Shown: piece after piece, positions 27,109 through 36,127 of the stretch | Layout of the letters: each line of letters opens with the position of its first letter | How positions within the stretch are numbered: position 1 is the first letter of the stretch | Source of the DNA: Candidatus Acetothermia bacterium | GTDB taxonomy: Bacteria; Bipolaricaulota; Bipolaricaulia; Bipolaricaulales; Bipolaricaulaceae | DNA: 64,000 nucleotides | Direction of reading: 5' to 3' | Assembly (NCBI GenBank): GCA_024653305.1 | Contig: JANLFW010000008.1 | Coordinates: 1-64,000, forward strand | Made by a program: the position numbers and the translations under genes | The notes under the pieces: model-generated | Database searches by the model: none | What the model saw: only the letters and a program-made list of their open reading frames with translations | What the model was told of the DNA's origin: nothing

Positions 27109-29277
27109 ATGGGGTTGATGTTGGGGGCCGCGGCCCTGGTCTCGGTGGCAGCGCTCTCCTGGTCGGCCTACGCCACGTATTGGGTAGCTCGCCGCGATCG
27201 GGGGACAGAGCGGATGAGGGAGATCCAGGGGTACATCCGCGAGGGGGCGTGGGCGTTCATGCTCGCGGAGGCCAAGGTGATGGCGATCACCCTGGCCGTG
27301 GTGGGCGCGGTGCTGTGGGCGCTCTTCTATTGGGAGGTGGCGGTGGCGTTCTGGGTTGGATCGGGTCTCGCCATGGCCGCCGGGTTCATCGGGATGAACG
27401 CGGCCACGCTCGCCAACGCCCGCACCACCCACGCCGCCCAGAGCTCGTTCAAAGAGAGCCTGAACGTAGCGTTCTCCGGGGGGTCGGTGATGGGGATGGC
27501 GGTGGCCGGCCTGGCTGTAGGCGGGCTGGTGCTGGTGATCTGGCTCTTCCGGCGGGAGTTCGACCCTGAGGTCCTCTACATCCACACCAAGACCATCTTC
27601 GGGATCCCCGGGGCGGACGTGAACTTCATCAAGGCGGCCCTCATCGTGTCCGCCTACTCCGCCGGGGCGTCGCTGGTGGCCCTGTTCGACCGCGTCGGGG
27701 GAGGCATCTACACCAAGGCCGCAGACATGGCCGCCGACCTCGTGGGGAAGGTCGAGCTCAAGATCCCTGAGGACGACCCGCGCAACCCGGCCACGATCGC
27801 TGACAACGTCGGGGACAACGTGGGCGACGTGGGGGGACTGGGGGCGGACCTCTTGGAGTCGTTCGTGGGGGCGGTCATCTCCGCGATCGTCATTTCTTTG
27901 TACATCTACGTCGGGCGGGGGAACCCGGACATCCAGGTTCTTCTCGCCAAGTTCGGCCTGGGGGAGAACCTCGCCACCCCTTTCTGGTGGTTCGCCCTGC
28001 TCCCGATCCTGTACGTGACCGGGGGCATCGTGGCCTGCCTCATCGCCATCGCCTACATCCGGTTCTCCCGTCGGGAGCAAGGGATGCAGGGGATTCTGAT
28101 GAACGGGACCCGGCTCGGGGCCCTCCTCACCGCCGGGTTCGCCGCCCTTTCCACCTGGCTTTCTCCCCTGAACTTCGTCCCGTTTTACGCGGCCATCCTG
28201 GGCATCGTGAGTGGGGTCGCGATCGGGTTCGTGTCCGAGTACTACACATCCAGCCGGTACAAGCCGACCCGGCAGCTGGCCAAGGCCTACCAGTCGGGGG
28301 CTGCGGTGGGGGTCACCGAGGGGATGGCGGTGGGGATGATGTCCGCCCTGTGGCCGTGTCTGATCATCGCCGTGGCCATGGTGGTCGCGTACCAGCTCGG
28401 GGGGCTCCTGGCGGTGGCCTACGCCGCGTTGGGGATGCTGTCGTTCGTGGGGATGACGGTGTCGGTGGACTCGTACGGTCCGATCGGGGACAACGCCGCC
28501 GGGATCGCGACGATGGCCAAGCTCGATCCGTCGGTGCGGGAGCGCACGGACCAGTTGGACGCCATCGGCAACACCACCGCTGCCATCGGCAAGGGGTTCG
28601 CCATCGGGTCGGCGGCGTTCGCTGCGCTCGGGCTGATCGCGGCGTATCTATGGTCGGCGGCGGGACGAGCGGACGAAGTCCGCGTGCCGGACATCCCGAT
28701 CATCAACCCCACCATCGGGGGGATGGTGGTGGCCGGGCTGATCGTGGGGGCGATGGTCACCTACGTGTTCTCCGCCCTCCTCATCCGGGCCGTGTCCCGC
28801 ACCGCGGACGTGATGGTCCAGGAGATCCGGAGGCAATTCCGGGAGAACCCGAAGATCATGTCCGGGGAGGAGTCGCCTGATTACCGGCGGTGCATCACGA
28901 TCACCGCCCACGGTGGGGTGCGGCGGATGGTGCTCCCCTCCCTCCTCGCCCTGGGGATGCCGCTCTTTGTCGGGCTTCTGTTCGGGCGGTACACGCTGGC
29001 TGGGTTCCTCGTGGGGGCATTGCTCTCGGCGATCATGCTCGCCATCTACTGCGCGAACGCGGGAGGGGCGATGGACAACGCCAAGAAGTACGTGGAGGAA
29101 GGGCACTTCGGTGGCAAGGGTTCCGAGGCCCACGCCGCCGGGGTGATCGCGGACACGGTGGGGGACCCCCTCAAGGACACGGTGGGGCCATCGCTGGACA
29201 TCCTGATCAAGCTGATGAGCGTGATCTCGCTCCTGTTCGCGTCGCTGTTCCCGGTCATCCCGTTCTTCATGCGGTGA
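27109..29277 (+). CDS. hppA: Membrane-bound ion-pumping pyrophosphatase
   Basis: A 722-residue integral membrane pyrophosphatase with about 16 transmembrane segments that couples PPi hydrolysis to H+ or Na+ export. The substrate-binding and catalytic motifs FDRVGGGIYTKAADMAADLVGK, EDDPRNPATIADNVGDNVGD and, near the end, DNAKKYVEEG and DTVGDPLKDTVG are complete. In GNTTAAIGKGFAIGSAA the key position is Ala rather than Lys, which in this family marks K+-dependent enzymes. The transported ion was not determined. ATG 27109 follows AAAGGAGG. It lets the cell save energy from PPi released by biosynthesis. Confidence 0.95.
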   Translation: MGLMLGAAALVSVAALSWSAYATYWVARRDRGTERMREIQGYIREGAWAFMLAEAKVMAITLAVVGAVLWALFYWEVAVAFWVGSGLAMAAGFIGMNAATLANARTTHAAQSSFKESLNVAFSGGSVMGMAVAGLAVGGLVLVIWLFRREFDPEVLYIHTKTIFGIPGADVNFIKAALIVSAYSAGASLVALFDRVGGGIYTKAADMAADLVGKVELKIPEDDPRNPATIADNVGDNVGDVGGLGADLLESFVGAVISAIVISLYIYVGRGNPDIQVLLAKFGLGENLATPFWWFALLPILYVTGGIVACLIAIAYIRFSRREQGMQGILMNGTRLGALLTAGFAALSTWLSPLNFVPFYAAILGIVSGVAIGFVSEYYTSSRYKPTRQLAKAYQSGAAVGVTEGMAVGMMSALWPCLIIAVAMVVAYQLGGLLAVAYAALGMLSFVGMTVSVDSYGPIGDNAAGIATMAKLDPSVRERTDQLDAIGNTTAAIGKGFAIGSAAFAALGLIAAYLWSAAGRADEVRVPDIPIINPTIGGMVVAGLIVGAMVTYVFSALLIRAVSRTADVMVQEIRRQFRENPKIMSGEESPDYRRCITITAHGGVRRMVLPSLLALGMPLFVGLLFGRYTLAGFLVGALLSAIMLAIYCANAGGAMDNAKKYVEEGHFGGKGSEAHAAGVIADTVGDPLKDTVGPSLDILIKLMSVISLLFASLFPVIPFFMR

Positions 29278-29294
29278 CCGGGGTCGGGGAAAGG

Positions 29295-29858
29295 ATGCCC
29301 CAGGCGGAGGAGCTGATCGGGGAGCGCCTGTCCCTGCGGCCGGTGGGGCCTGAGGACCTCGGGCGCGTCCAGCGGTGGGTGGTCGACCGCGAGGTGGGCC
29401 GGTACCTCCTGCCGGCATGGTCGCTCCTCCCCACGGCCCGCGGTGGGCGGGTGGAGCGCCTGTACACAGCTCCTGACGGGGTTCACTTCGCGATCGTGCT
29501 CAGGAGAGGTAGCCGGCCCATCGGGATCTGCGGGCTGTTTGGGATCGATTGGATAAGGGAAACGGCGGAGGTGGGCATCGTCATCGGGGAGAAGGCCCTC
29601 TGGGGCCAGGGCTACGGCCCGGAGGCGCTCTCGCTCCTTCTCGATCATGCGTTCGGGACCCTGGGGTTGCGCCGGGTTTCCTTGCACGTGCAGGCGTCCA
29701 ACACCCGGGCGATCCGCGCCTACGAGAAGGTGGGGTTTGCCCATGAGGGGAGGTTGCGGATCGCCCAGCTGTTCTTTGGGAAGGGCGCGGAGATCCTGGT
29801 GATGGGGCTAAGGGCTGAGGCATGGCCGGGGGCACGCACGAGGGAGGTCGGGACATGA
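29295..29858 (+). CDS. GNAT-family N-acetyltransferase
   Basis: A 187-residue acetyltransferase of the RimJ/RimL-like type. ERLSLRPVGPEDL opens the fold. EVGIVIGEKALWGQGYGPEALSLLL contains the acetyl-CoA-binding loop, and LHVQASNTRAIRAYEKVGFAHEGRLR is the conserved C-terminal half. The target may be a protein N-terminus or a small amine. ATG 29295 was chosen; a GTG overlapping the hppA stop is possible. Its stop overlaps the next ATG (ATGA), so it is the first gene of an ABC-exporter operon. Confidence 0.85.
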   Translation: MPQAEELIGERLSLRPVGPEDLGRVQRWVVDREVGRYLLPAWSLLPTARGGRVERLYTAPDGVHFAIVLRRGSRPIGICGLFGIDWIRETAEVGIVIGEKALWGQGYGPEALSLLLDHAFGTLGLRRVSLHVQASNTRAIRAYEKVGFAHEGRLRIAQLFFGKGAEILVMGLRAEAWPGARTREVGT

Positions 29859-30760
29859 TCCGTACGGAGGGACTGACCCGAAGGTTCGGCGCCCGAACGG
29901 CGGTGGAGGACCTGGCCCTGGAGGTGCGGGAGGGGGAAATCCTCGGGCTCCTTGGCCCCAACGGGGCCGGGAAGACCACGACCGTGAGGATGCTCGCCTG
30001 CCTCCTCGCCCCCACCTCGGGCCGGGCATGGGTGGGCGGGTACGAGGTGGGACGGGACGATCAGGCCATCCGTAAGATCGTGGGGGTCCTCACCGAGACC
30101 CCCGGGTTCTACAAGCGCCTGTCCGTCCGGCGGAACCTCCTGTTCTTCGCTGAGCTCTACGGGGTGCGGGACGCGGGGACCCAGGCGCGGCGGTACCTGG
30201 AGCGCTTGGGCCTCTGGGACCGCCGCGACGAGGCGGTGGCCACGCTGTCCAAGGGTCTCCGGCAGAGGCTGGCTTTGGCGCGGGCCCTCGTCCACGAGCC
30301 GAAGGTCCTGTTCCTCGACGAACCCACCTCCGGCCTGGATCCGGAGAGCGCCCGCGCGGTGCGGGAGTTCATCGGGGAGCTGGCGAGCGAGCGACGCACG
30401 GTGCTTTTGTGCACCCACAACCTCCCGGAGGCGGAGGAGCTGTGCCAGCGCATCGCTGTGCTGCGCACGCGCCTCATCGCCCTGGACAGGCCGGAAGCCT
30501 TGAAGCGGAGGATGTTCGGGACCCGGGTGGTGGTGGAGCTGGCGAACCCACGGCCGGAACTCGTGAGCGCCTTGGACTTTCCGTTTGTCAAGGGGGCGAG
30601 CTTGGATGGAGCTTCCTTGACGGTGGAGGTGGACGATCCGGACCGGGATAACCCGGCGCTCGTGCGGCGGCTGGTGGAGCTGGGGGCGGAGATCCGGTAC
30701 GTGACCCGGCTGGAGCGGACGCTCGAGGACGTGTACCTTGAGCTCATGGGAGGGGAGTGA
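29855..30760 (+). CDS. ABC transporter ATP-binding protein (ABC-2 type exporter)
   Basis: A 301-residue ATPase. Walker A is GPNGAGKT, the signature LSKGLRQR is an atypical LSGGQ, and Walker B is VLFLDEPTSGLDP with H-loop TLLLCTH-like sequence LLCTHN. The C-terminal domain of about 80 residues (from FGTRVVVELANP) is the usual extension of ABC-2 (NatA/DrrA-type) ATPases. ATG 29855 overlaps the GNAT stop and has GGGAGGT upstream. It works with the permease that follows. Cargo is unknown. Confidence 0.9.
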   Translation: MIRTEGLTRRFGARTAVEDLALEVREGEILGLLGPNGAGKTTTVRMLACLLAPTSGRAWVGGYEVGRDDQAIRKIVGVLTETPGFYKRLSVRRNLLFFAELYGVRDAGTQARRYLERLGLWDRRDEAVATLSKGLRQRLALARALVHEPKVLFLDEPTSGLDPESARAVREFIGELASERRTVLLCTHNLPEAEELCQRIAVLRTRLIALDRPEALKRRMFGTRVVVELANPRPELVSALDFPFVKGASLDGASLTVEVDDPDRDNPALVRRLVELGAEIRYVTRLERTLEDVYLELMGGE

Positions 30761-31473
30761 TGGCCCGGCTTAAGGTGCTCGTGCGGAAGGAGTGGGAAGA
30801 GCTCTTCAAGATCAAGATGGTCCTATACGGGGCGCTCTTTCTTCCCCTCATCATGGGGGGATTCGCCGGGTTCATGGTCTGGCAGGGGCGGGGCCTTCCC
30901 CCGGGAGCCCAGGCTGCGCTCTTCAACACGGCGCTCATGTACTTCCTCGTCCTCCCGGTGATGATCCCGGTCACCCTCGCCGTGTACTCGATCGTCGGGG
31001 AGAAGGAGCAGGGGACGCTCGAGCCCCTTCTCGCCACCCCGCTTACGGACTGGGAGATCTTCGTGGGGAAGGCGCTGGTGGCAGTGGTGCCCGCCCTCGC
31101 TCTCACGTGGGGGGTGTTCGGGCTGTTCGTCATCGCGGCCCGGATCATCCTCGGGGAGATCCCGGCCGGCGTGCTGTCCGTGCCGTGGCTCCTCTCCATT
31201 TTCGTCCTGTCACCGCTGCTAGCCCTGTTCGGGGTCCTCGTGTCCATGCTCATCTCCTCTCGGACGAGCGACCCCCGGGCGGCGTACCAGTTCTCCGGCC
31301 TGGCCGTGGTCCCCTCGCTCATCCCCCTCATCGTCTACTCCGCCCGCATGACCGTGGTGAACCTGGTTCTGGTGATCCTGGAGGGGGGGCTCCTCGTCCT
31401 CCTCGACCTCGGCCTCCTCTACCTCGCGACGAAGCTGTTCCGCCGTGAGGAGATCCTCACTCGATGGAAGTGA
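30760..31473 (+). CDS. ABC-2 type transporter permease
   Basis: A 237-residue permease with six hydrophobic segments. KVLVRKEWEELFKIKMVLYGALFLPL is the cytoplasmic N-terminal helix and first membrane segment. IVGEKEQGTLEPLLATPLTDWEI is the coupling-helix motif of ABC-2 permeases. It overlaps the ATPase stop and completes a half-transporter pair. It probably exports a hydrophobic or peptide substrate. No terminator is evident after it. Confidence 0.88.
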   Translation: MARLKVLVRKEWEELFKIKMVLYGALFLPLIMGGFAGFMVWQGRGLPPGAQAALFNTALMYFLVLPVMIPVTLAVYSIVGEKEQGTLEPLLATPLTDWEIFVGKALVAVVPALALTWGVFGLFVIAARIILGEIPAGVLSVPWLLSIFVLSPLLALFGVLVSMLISSRTSDPRAAYQFSGLAVVPSLIPLIVYSARMTVVNLVLVILEGGLLVLLDLGLLYLATKLFRREEILTRWK

Positions 31474-31657
31474 ACGGTTTTTCTCCAGGGGCTCCGGGGA
31501 TTGCGATTTCATCCGGCACCGTTCGATCTGAATCGCCGCCCCCGGGCCTTATTTCACCGAGGGAACGTCCGCCGCATCACGTTGCCGAAGTCGTCGGCAG
31601 GAGGACGATGGGGTACCGCGCCGTTTGCGGTCGCATTTCGCCTATACCCGTCACGCA
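31474..31657. other. Convergent intergenic gap
   Basis: 184 bases between the ABC permease and the convergent glgA. It contains a T-run near 31478-31482 but no matching stem, and I see no gene or clear terminator in it. Confidence 0.5.
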
Positions 31658-33088
31658 TCACGGGCTTTGCTGGCCGAGCAGGCGCTCGTACAGGGTCAGG
31701 TGTACCTGGGCCGACCGTGTCCAGGAGTGGTCCTCGCGCATCCCGCGCTGCACAAGCCGCCGCCATGCCGCCGGATCCCGGCGAAAGAGGTGCACCGCCC
31801 GTCCCAGAGCCTCGAGCATCGCGTCCGCGGTGTAGTCCGTGAACGTGAACCCGTTCCCTGTATCGCGCACCGGGTCGCACTCGTGGACCGTGTCCTTGAG
31901 CCCGCCGGTGGCCCGCACCACCGGTACCGCCCCGTACCGCAGCGAGTACATCTGGTTGAGGCCGCACGGCTCGAACCGGGACGGCATGAGGAAGATGTCG
32001 GCCGCGGCCTCGATCCGATGGGCCCATTCCTCGGAGAACGCGATCAGGGCCTTGGCCCGGCCTGGGTACCGCTCCACCGCCTCTTGGAAGAACGCCTCGT
32101 ACCGGGGGTCGCCGGTGCCGAGGACCACGAACTGGATGCCGAGCGCCATCATCCGGTCAAACGCCTGGGCTACCAGGTCGAACCCCTTCTGCTCGGCGAG
32201 GCGGGAGATCATCCCCACGAGGGGGCTTCCGTCGTCCACGAGCCCAAGCTCCGCCCGCAGCCGCCGCTTGTTCTCGGTCTTGCCCGCGGGATCGTCCGCG
32301 GAGTACGCCGCCCACAGGTACGGATCGCGGGCCGGGTTCCACACCGTGTAGTCCACCCCGTTCAGCACCCCCACGAGGTCGTCTTTGCGTGCCCGCAGGA
32401 CGGCTTCGAGGCCCTCCCCGTGGTCCAGGATCTCCACGGCGTAGCGCGGGGAGACCGTGGTCAGGAGGTCGGCGGCCTGGATGCCGCCCTTGAGGAGGTT
32501 GACGTGGTTCCCGATGGCGAGAAAACGGATGCTTTCCGCATCGAGGCCGATGGCGCTAGCCTGGTCGGCCGGGAACCACCCCTGGTAGGCGAGGTTGTGG
32601 ATGGTGAACACGGTCTTGGCGCGAAGACCCGCCTTCCCGAGGCGGAGGTACACCGGGATGAGGGCGGTGTGCCAGTCGTTGGCGTGGATCACGTCCGGCC
32701 GCCACGCCAGCGCCTCGGCCAGGGCGAGCGCCCCCCGGGAGAGGAAGGTGAACCGGGCCAGGGAATCCGGGTACTCCCCGCCCTTCTCCCCGTAGATCCC
32801 CGGCCGGTCGAAGTACGGGTCGTGTCCCAAGAAGTAGACCGGGACCTTGCTCTTGGGCAGTGTCCCCCGGTATGCGGTGCACGGCTTCTCCTCCCCGGCC
32901 ACGGGGACGGTGAACCGGGCAGCCCGGGATAGCTTCCCCCTCTCCGCCACCACCCGGTACTTGGGGGCGACCACCGCCGTCTCCACCCCCAGTTCGGCCA
33001 GGGCCCGGGGCAGGGCGGCGGCCACATCGGCCAGGCCCCCCACCTTGGCGAACGGCGCCACCTCCGCTGCAACGAACATGACCCGCAT
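31658..33088 (-). CDS. glgA: Glycogen (starch) synthase
   Basis: A 476-residue GT5 family glycosyltransferase that transfers glucose from ADP-glucose (or UDP-glucose) to growing alpha-1,4-glucan. FVAAEVAPFAKVGGLADV holds the KVGGL substrate-binding motif. HANDWHTALIPVYLR, FTIHNLAYQGWFP and, in the C-terminal domain, MPSRFEPCGLNQMYSLRYGAVPVV...GGLKDTV match the family. ATG 33088 has GGAGGT; a GTG at 33097 lies inside that site. It is alone: no glgB, glgC or glgP in the window. It implies a glycogen reserve. Confidence 0.94.
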   Translation of the reverse strand: MRVMFVAAEVAPFAKVGGLADVAAALPRALAELGVETAVVAPKYRVVAERGKLSRAARFTVPVAGEEKPCTAYRGTLPKSKVPVYFLGHDPYFDRPGIYGEKGGEYPDSLARFTFLSRGALALAEALAWRPDVIHANDWHTALIPVYLRLGKAGLRAKTVFTIHNLAYQGWFPADQASAIGLDAESIRFLAIGNHVNLLKGGIQAADLLTTVSPRYAVEILDHGEGLEAVLRARKDDLVGVLNGVDYTVWNPARDPYLWAAYSADDPAGKTENKRRLRAELGLVDDGSPLVGMISRLAEQKGFDLVAQAFDRMMALGIQFVVLGTGDPRYEAFFQEAVERYPGRAKALIAFSEEWAHRIEAAADIFLMPSRFEPCGLNQMYSLRYGAVPVVRATGGLKDTVHECDPVRDTGNGFTFTDYTADAMLEALGRAVHLFRRDPAAWRRLVQRGMREDHSWTRSAQVHLTLYERLLGQQSP

Positions 33089-33112
33089 CTTGTTCACCTC
33101 CGTGCGCCCTCC

Positions 33113-33141
33113 ACTATCCCGCGGCGGACAGGCCGCGTCAA
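33113..33141 (-). promoter_or_regulatory. Promoter of glgA
   Basis: On the minus strand TTGACG (33141-33136), 17-base spacer, GATAGT (33118-33113). It separates glgA from the upstream ABC operon. Confidence 0.6.
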
Positions 33142-33199
33142 ACCGCCCCCGGCGCCGCCTGGGCCAAGGGAGGCAAGGCCAACGCAGGTCCCTTGGGTT

Positions 33200-33221
33200 G
33201 ACCGGGATCGCCTCCCCGGTC
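33200..33221 (-). terminator. Hairpin after the ABC permease
   Basis: GACCGGG and CCCGGTC form a 7-bp stem with an 8-base loop, 17 bases after the permease stop. No T-run follows, so termination is only suggested by position. Confidence 0.35.
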
Positions 33222-33238
33222 TAGGGGCAGGAGGGGAT

Positions 33239-34402
33239 CTAGACCCGAAACAGGACCTGCTCCGACCGGAACACGCGCACGGCGATGGCGAGGAGGCCAA
33301 GGGCCAAGGCGAGCGAGGACAGAAACGCCCACCCCACCTCAGCCGGGGCGAGTGTGCCCGCCAGCGCCCGCTGGATGGCGGCTAGAGGCCCGGCGATGGG
33401 GATCGCCAGCCGCGCCCCTTGGGGCTCGGCCGTCCCGACCATGGTGGATACGCCCACGAGCACGATCAGCATCACCAGGGGCAGAAGGTACGCGCTCGCC
33501 TCCTTCTGGTTTCGGGCGAAGCTCCCCACGATCAGCACCACCGCCGCCAGGGCCATCGCCAGCGGCAGAAGCAGCACGAGGATCCACCCCGCGGCGGCGA
33601 GGGACAATCCGCCCAGCCCGGCCCCGAACGACCGAATCCCCAGGAGCAGCCCTACCGCGGAAAGAAACGTCGTGGTCAGGGACACGGCGAGAATGGCCAA
33701 GAATTTCCCGGCCACGACCTCGGTGCGGGTGAGGCGGGACACGAGCAGGGTCGCCAGCGTCCCCCGCTCCTTCTCCCCGGCGGTGATCTCCGCCCCGAAC
33801 CCCATCGCCCCGGAGATGATGGACAGGACCAGAAAATAGGGGAGCATCCGGGAGAGGAGCATCCGCCCCAGCGCCGTCTCTCCCTCCACGTCCACCACGG
33901 CAATGGAAAACGGGGGCTCGAGATCCTTGGGATCGATCCCGAGGTCGCTCAGCCGGGCCAGGACCACCCCCTGGAAGTACGCCTGGAGGAACGCCTTCAC
34001 CTTGGCCACCGCGGCCTGGGCCTCGGGGCGCGTCCCGACCCCGTACAGGGTGAGGGCGTAGCCGAGCTCGCCCCGTTCGGGCACCGGCCGAACCTCCAGC
34101 ACCACGTCCGCGTATCCCCCGGTGAGCTCCTCTTTGCCCACGGCGACGTCGGGGACGAACCACACCTCAAGCTCCCTGGCCTCCCGCAACGCCCGCGCCA
34201 GGGCATCCTCCCCCTCCGCCACCACCAGCACCCGGGGGACAAGCTCGGCGAGGCGGCTTTCCTCCTTGCGGATGAGCCCGCCCATGAAGCCAAAGAGGAG
34301 CGGATAGAACACGAGGGGGAAGAACACGGTGATGAAGACGGTCCGCCGATCGCGGACCGCCTGCCGCATCTCCTTGGCGAACAGCGACCACACGCCGCTC
34401 AC
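33239..34402 (-). CDS. ABC transporter permease, NatB-like
   Basis: A 387-residue permease with an N-terminal membrane segment (FITVFFPLVFYPLLFGFM), a large extracytoplasmic domain of about 150 residues, and five to six membrane segments after residue 190. This is the shape of NatB and related ABC-2 permeases. EITAGEKERGTLATLLVSRLTRTEVV is the coupling-helix motif. GTG 34402 overlaps the stop of the NosD-like gene (GTGA); longer frames upstream are antisense readings. It ends the serS-ATPase-NosD-permease operon and is the membrane partner of the ATPase at 36128-36898. Confidence 0.85.
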   Translation of the reverse strand: MSGVWSLFAKEMRQAVRDRRTVFITVFFPLVFYPLLFGFMGGLIRKEESRLAELVPRVLVVAEGEDALARALREARELEVWFVPDVAVGKEELTGGYADVVLEVRPVPERGELGYALTLYGVGTRPEAQAAVAKVKAFLQAYFQGVVLARLSDLGIDPKDLEPPFSIAVVDVEGETALGRMLLSRMLPYFLVLSIISGAMGFGAEITAGEKERGTLATLLVSRLTRTEVVAGKFLAILAVSLTTTFLSAVGLLLGIRSFGAGLGGLSLAAAGWILVLLLPLAMALAAVVLIVGSFARNQKEASAYLLPLVMLIVLVGVSTMVGTAEPQGARLAIPIAGPLAAIQRALAGTLAPAEVGWAFLSSLALALGLLAIAVRVFRSEQVLFRV

Positions 34403-36069
34403 CGGCCCGCCTCGGTCACCTCCACCGTGAACCGCCAGCGCGCGAGCTTCTCGCTCGTCTGCACGCCGTCCTCGTACACCACGACCTCGAGGTCGTAGCT
34501 CGCCACCGTCCACGGCGGGGACAGGGTGAGGACGTGCTCGCCCACGTCGTCCTGGGCCTCGTCCACCTCCGTGGCCCACAGGGTGAGGCTGAGCTCCGTC
34601 GCCGCCCCACGGTACAGGAGGAGGGGGAGGGACGCCGTCTGGATCTCCTTCACCTCGCCGTTCAGCGCGCAGCTGAGCTTCCAGTCGGACCCCACGCCCA
34701 AGTCCTCCACGAGATTGGCCTGGGTCAGGGTGATCCGGAACGTCAGCGCCGGGGGCGTCACAGGCGGCTGCGGCGCCGGAGGGACCGGGGTTTCCGTCAC
34801 CGGGGCCTTCGGCGCCGGTTCCTCAAAAGGGGGCTTGCCCCCTTCGGCCATGGACGGTTGGGTGGAGGGAGCGGAGTCGTCCTTCCACAGGACCGCCGAC
34901 TGGACCGCCTCCCGGTTTCCGTAGAGGTCGATCGCGTAGTAGTCGACCTTGTGCGGGCCCTCCGGGCCGGGAATGGTGAACGGCTCGATGTAGTTCCGCC
35001 ACGCCCCCTCGTCGATGCGGAAGAAGATGTTGGCCGTGCCGGACGCGTCCTCGCTCCTAAGTTCGAGCGGGGTGCGGGACGTGACCCACAGCTTCCCGTC
35101 CGGGGCGAGGTAGTGTGGGTCGCCGGCGACGATCCGCGTCACCGGCGGCTGGATGTCGAGGTAGATGGTCAGGGACTTCACGGGCTCGCGGTTCCCCAGC
35201 TTGTCCACCGCGTAGTACTCCATGCGCACTATGGCCCGGCCCCCGGGGAGGGGGAACGGGTCCTTGTAGGCGATCCATTCTCCGCCGTCCAAGCGGTACA
35301 GGATCTTGTCCACCCCGACCCCGATGTCGGTGGCGGTGAGCCGGAGCAAGCTCCCCGGGGCCAGGGCCACGATCCCCCGCTCCCCGACCTGGGACAGGTT
35401 GACGGTGCGCATCGGGGCGGCCCCCTCCGGCAGCTTCACCGGCGGTTCGATGAGGGGATAGCGATCCGGGACCAACTCGTACGGGGTATCCCCGATCCCG
35501 TCCTTGTTCAGGTCCGGGCCGCGGTAGTCGGACCAGTGGTTGCCCCGGCCCTCGTGGTGCCAGCGGTTGTCCCGCCCCTCGTCCTGGGCCGGGAACCCGC
35601 AGCCGATGACGCTGTTGCCGTAGATCACGTTGCGCTCGGAGGCCGTGGAGACCACGACGCCGTAGTCACAGTAGCCGATGGCACTTCCGGTGACGACGGT
35701 GTCGCTGGTCGCAAGGAGGTGGATCCCTACTCGGCCGCCGTACACGCTGGTGCCCTCGATGCGGCCGTTGCGCACGGCCGAGAGCATGATCCCCGCCTTC
35801 TCCTGGGGATAGCGGATCTGGCAGTTGCGGATCACGAAGTGGGCGCGGGTGTGGTCGATGTAGATCCCGTAATCGTAGCCCTTGGTGTCGATGATCCAGC
35901 CCTCGATCACGTAAGGGTCCTCCGCCGTGCCCGAGCCGCCCGTCACCCCGTTCTCCCAGGTGAACTGGTCGTCGCCGTGGATGAAGATGGGGGCGTGCGG
36001 GCCCCATCCCTGACCCCAGGCCAGGGCGGCCATCCCCATCACGGCCAGCAACACGATGGCGTTGCGCAT
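34399..36069 (-). CDS. Secreted NosD-like beta-helix protein with Ig-like domains
   Basis: A 556-residue exported protein. A signal peptide (MRNAIVLLAVMGMAALAWGQG) is followed by a right-handed parallel beta-helix of the NosD type (about 25-200). Repeats there include YVIEGWIIDTKGYDYGIYID and GIHLLATSDTVVTGS, ending in the characteristic GNHWSDYRGPDLNKDGIGDTPYEL. Two or three OmpL47-type domains follow, each ending YYAVDKLGNRE or YYAIDLYGNRE, then a Pro/Glu-rich linker and a C-terminal beta domain. ATG 36069 has AGGAGGGGGAAG. The order ATPase-NosD-permease matches nosDFY, whose NosD helps load a periplasmic metalloenzyme. The true client here is unknown. Confidence 0.8.
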   Translation of the reverse strand: MRNAIVLLAVMGMAALAWGQGWGPHAPIFIHGDDQFTWENGVTGGSGTAEDPYVIEGWIIDTKGYDYGIYIDHTRAHFVIRNCQIRYPQEKAGIMLSAVRNGRIEGTSVYGGRVGIHLLATSDTVVTGSAIGYCDYGVVVSTASERNVIYGNSVIGCGFPAQDEGRDNRWHHEGRGNHWSDYRGPDLNKDGIGDTPYELVPDRYPLIEPPVKLPEGAAPMRTVNLSQVGERGIVALAPGSLLRLTATDIGVGVDKILYRLDGGEWIAYKDPFPLPGGRAIVRMEYYAVDKLGNREPVKSLTIYLDIQPPVTRIVAGDPHYLAPDGKLWVTSRTPLELRSEDASGTANIFFRIDEGAWRNYIEPFTIPGPEGPHKVDYYAIDLYGNREAVQSAVLWKDDSAPSTQPSMAEGGKPPFEEPAPKAPVTETPVPPAPQPPVTPPALTFRITLTQANLVEDLGVGSDWKLSCALNGEVKEIQTASLPLLLYRGAATELSLTLWATEVDEAQDDVGEHVLTLSPPWTVASYDLEVVVYEDGVQTSEKLARWRFTVEVTEAGR

Positions 36070-36127
36070 CTTCCCCCTCCTTAAGAGAGCTAACCCGGGG
36101 CCATGGTACCACGCCACTCCCCGTCCG

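Noticed and set aside
25516-28080. An 854-codon open frame antisense to gltX and hppA
   Set aside because: The same GC-rich shadow effect; both sense genes carry complete motifs.
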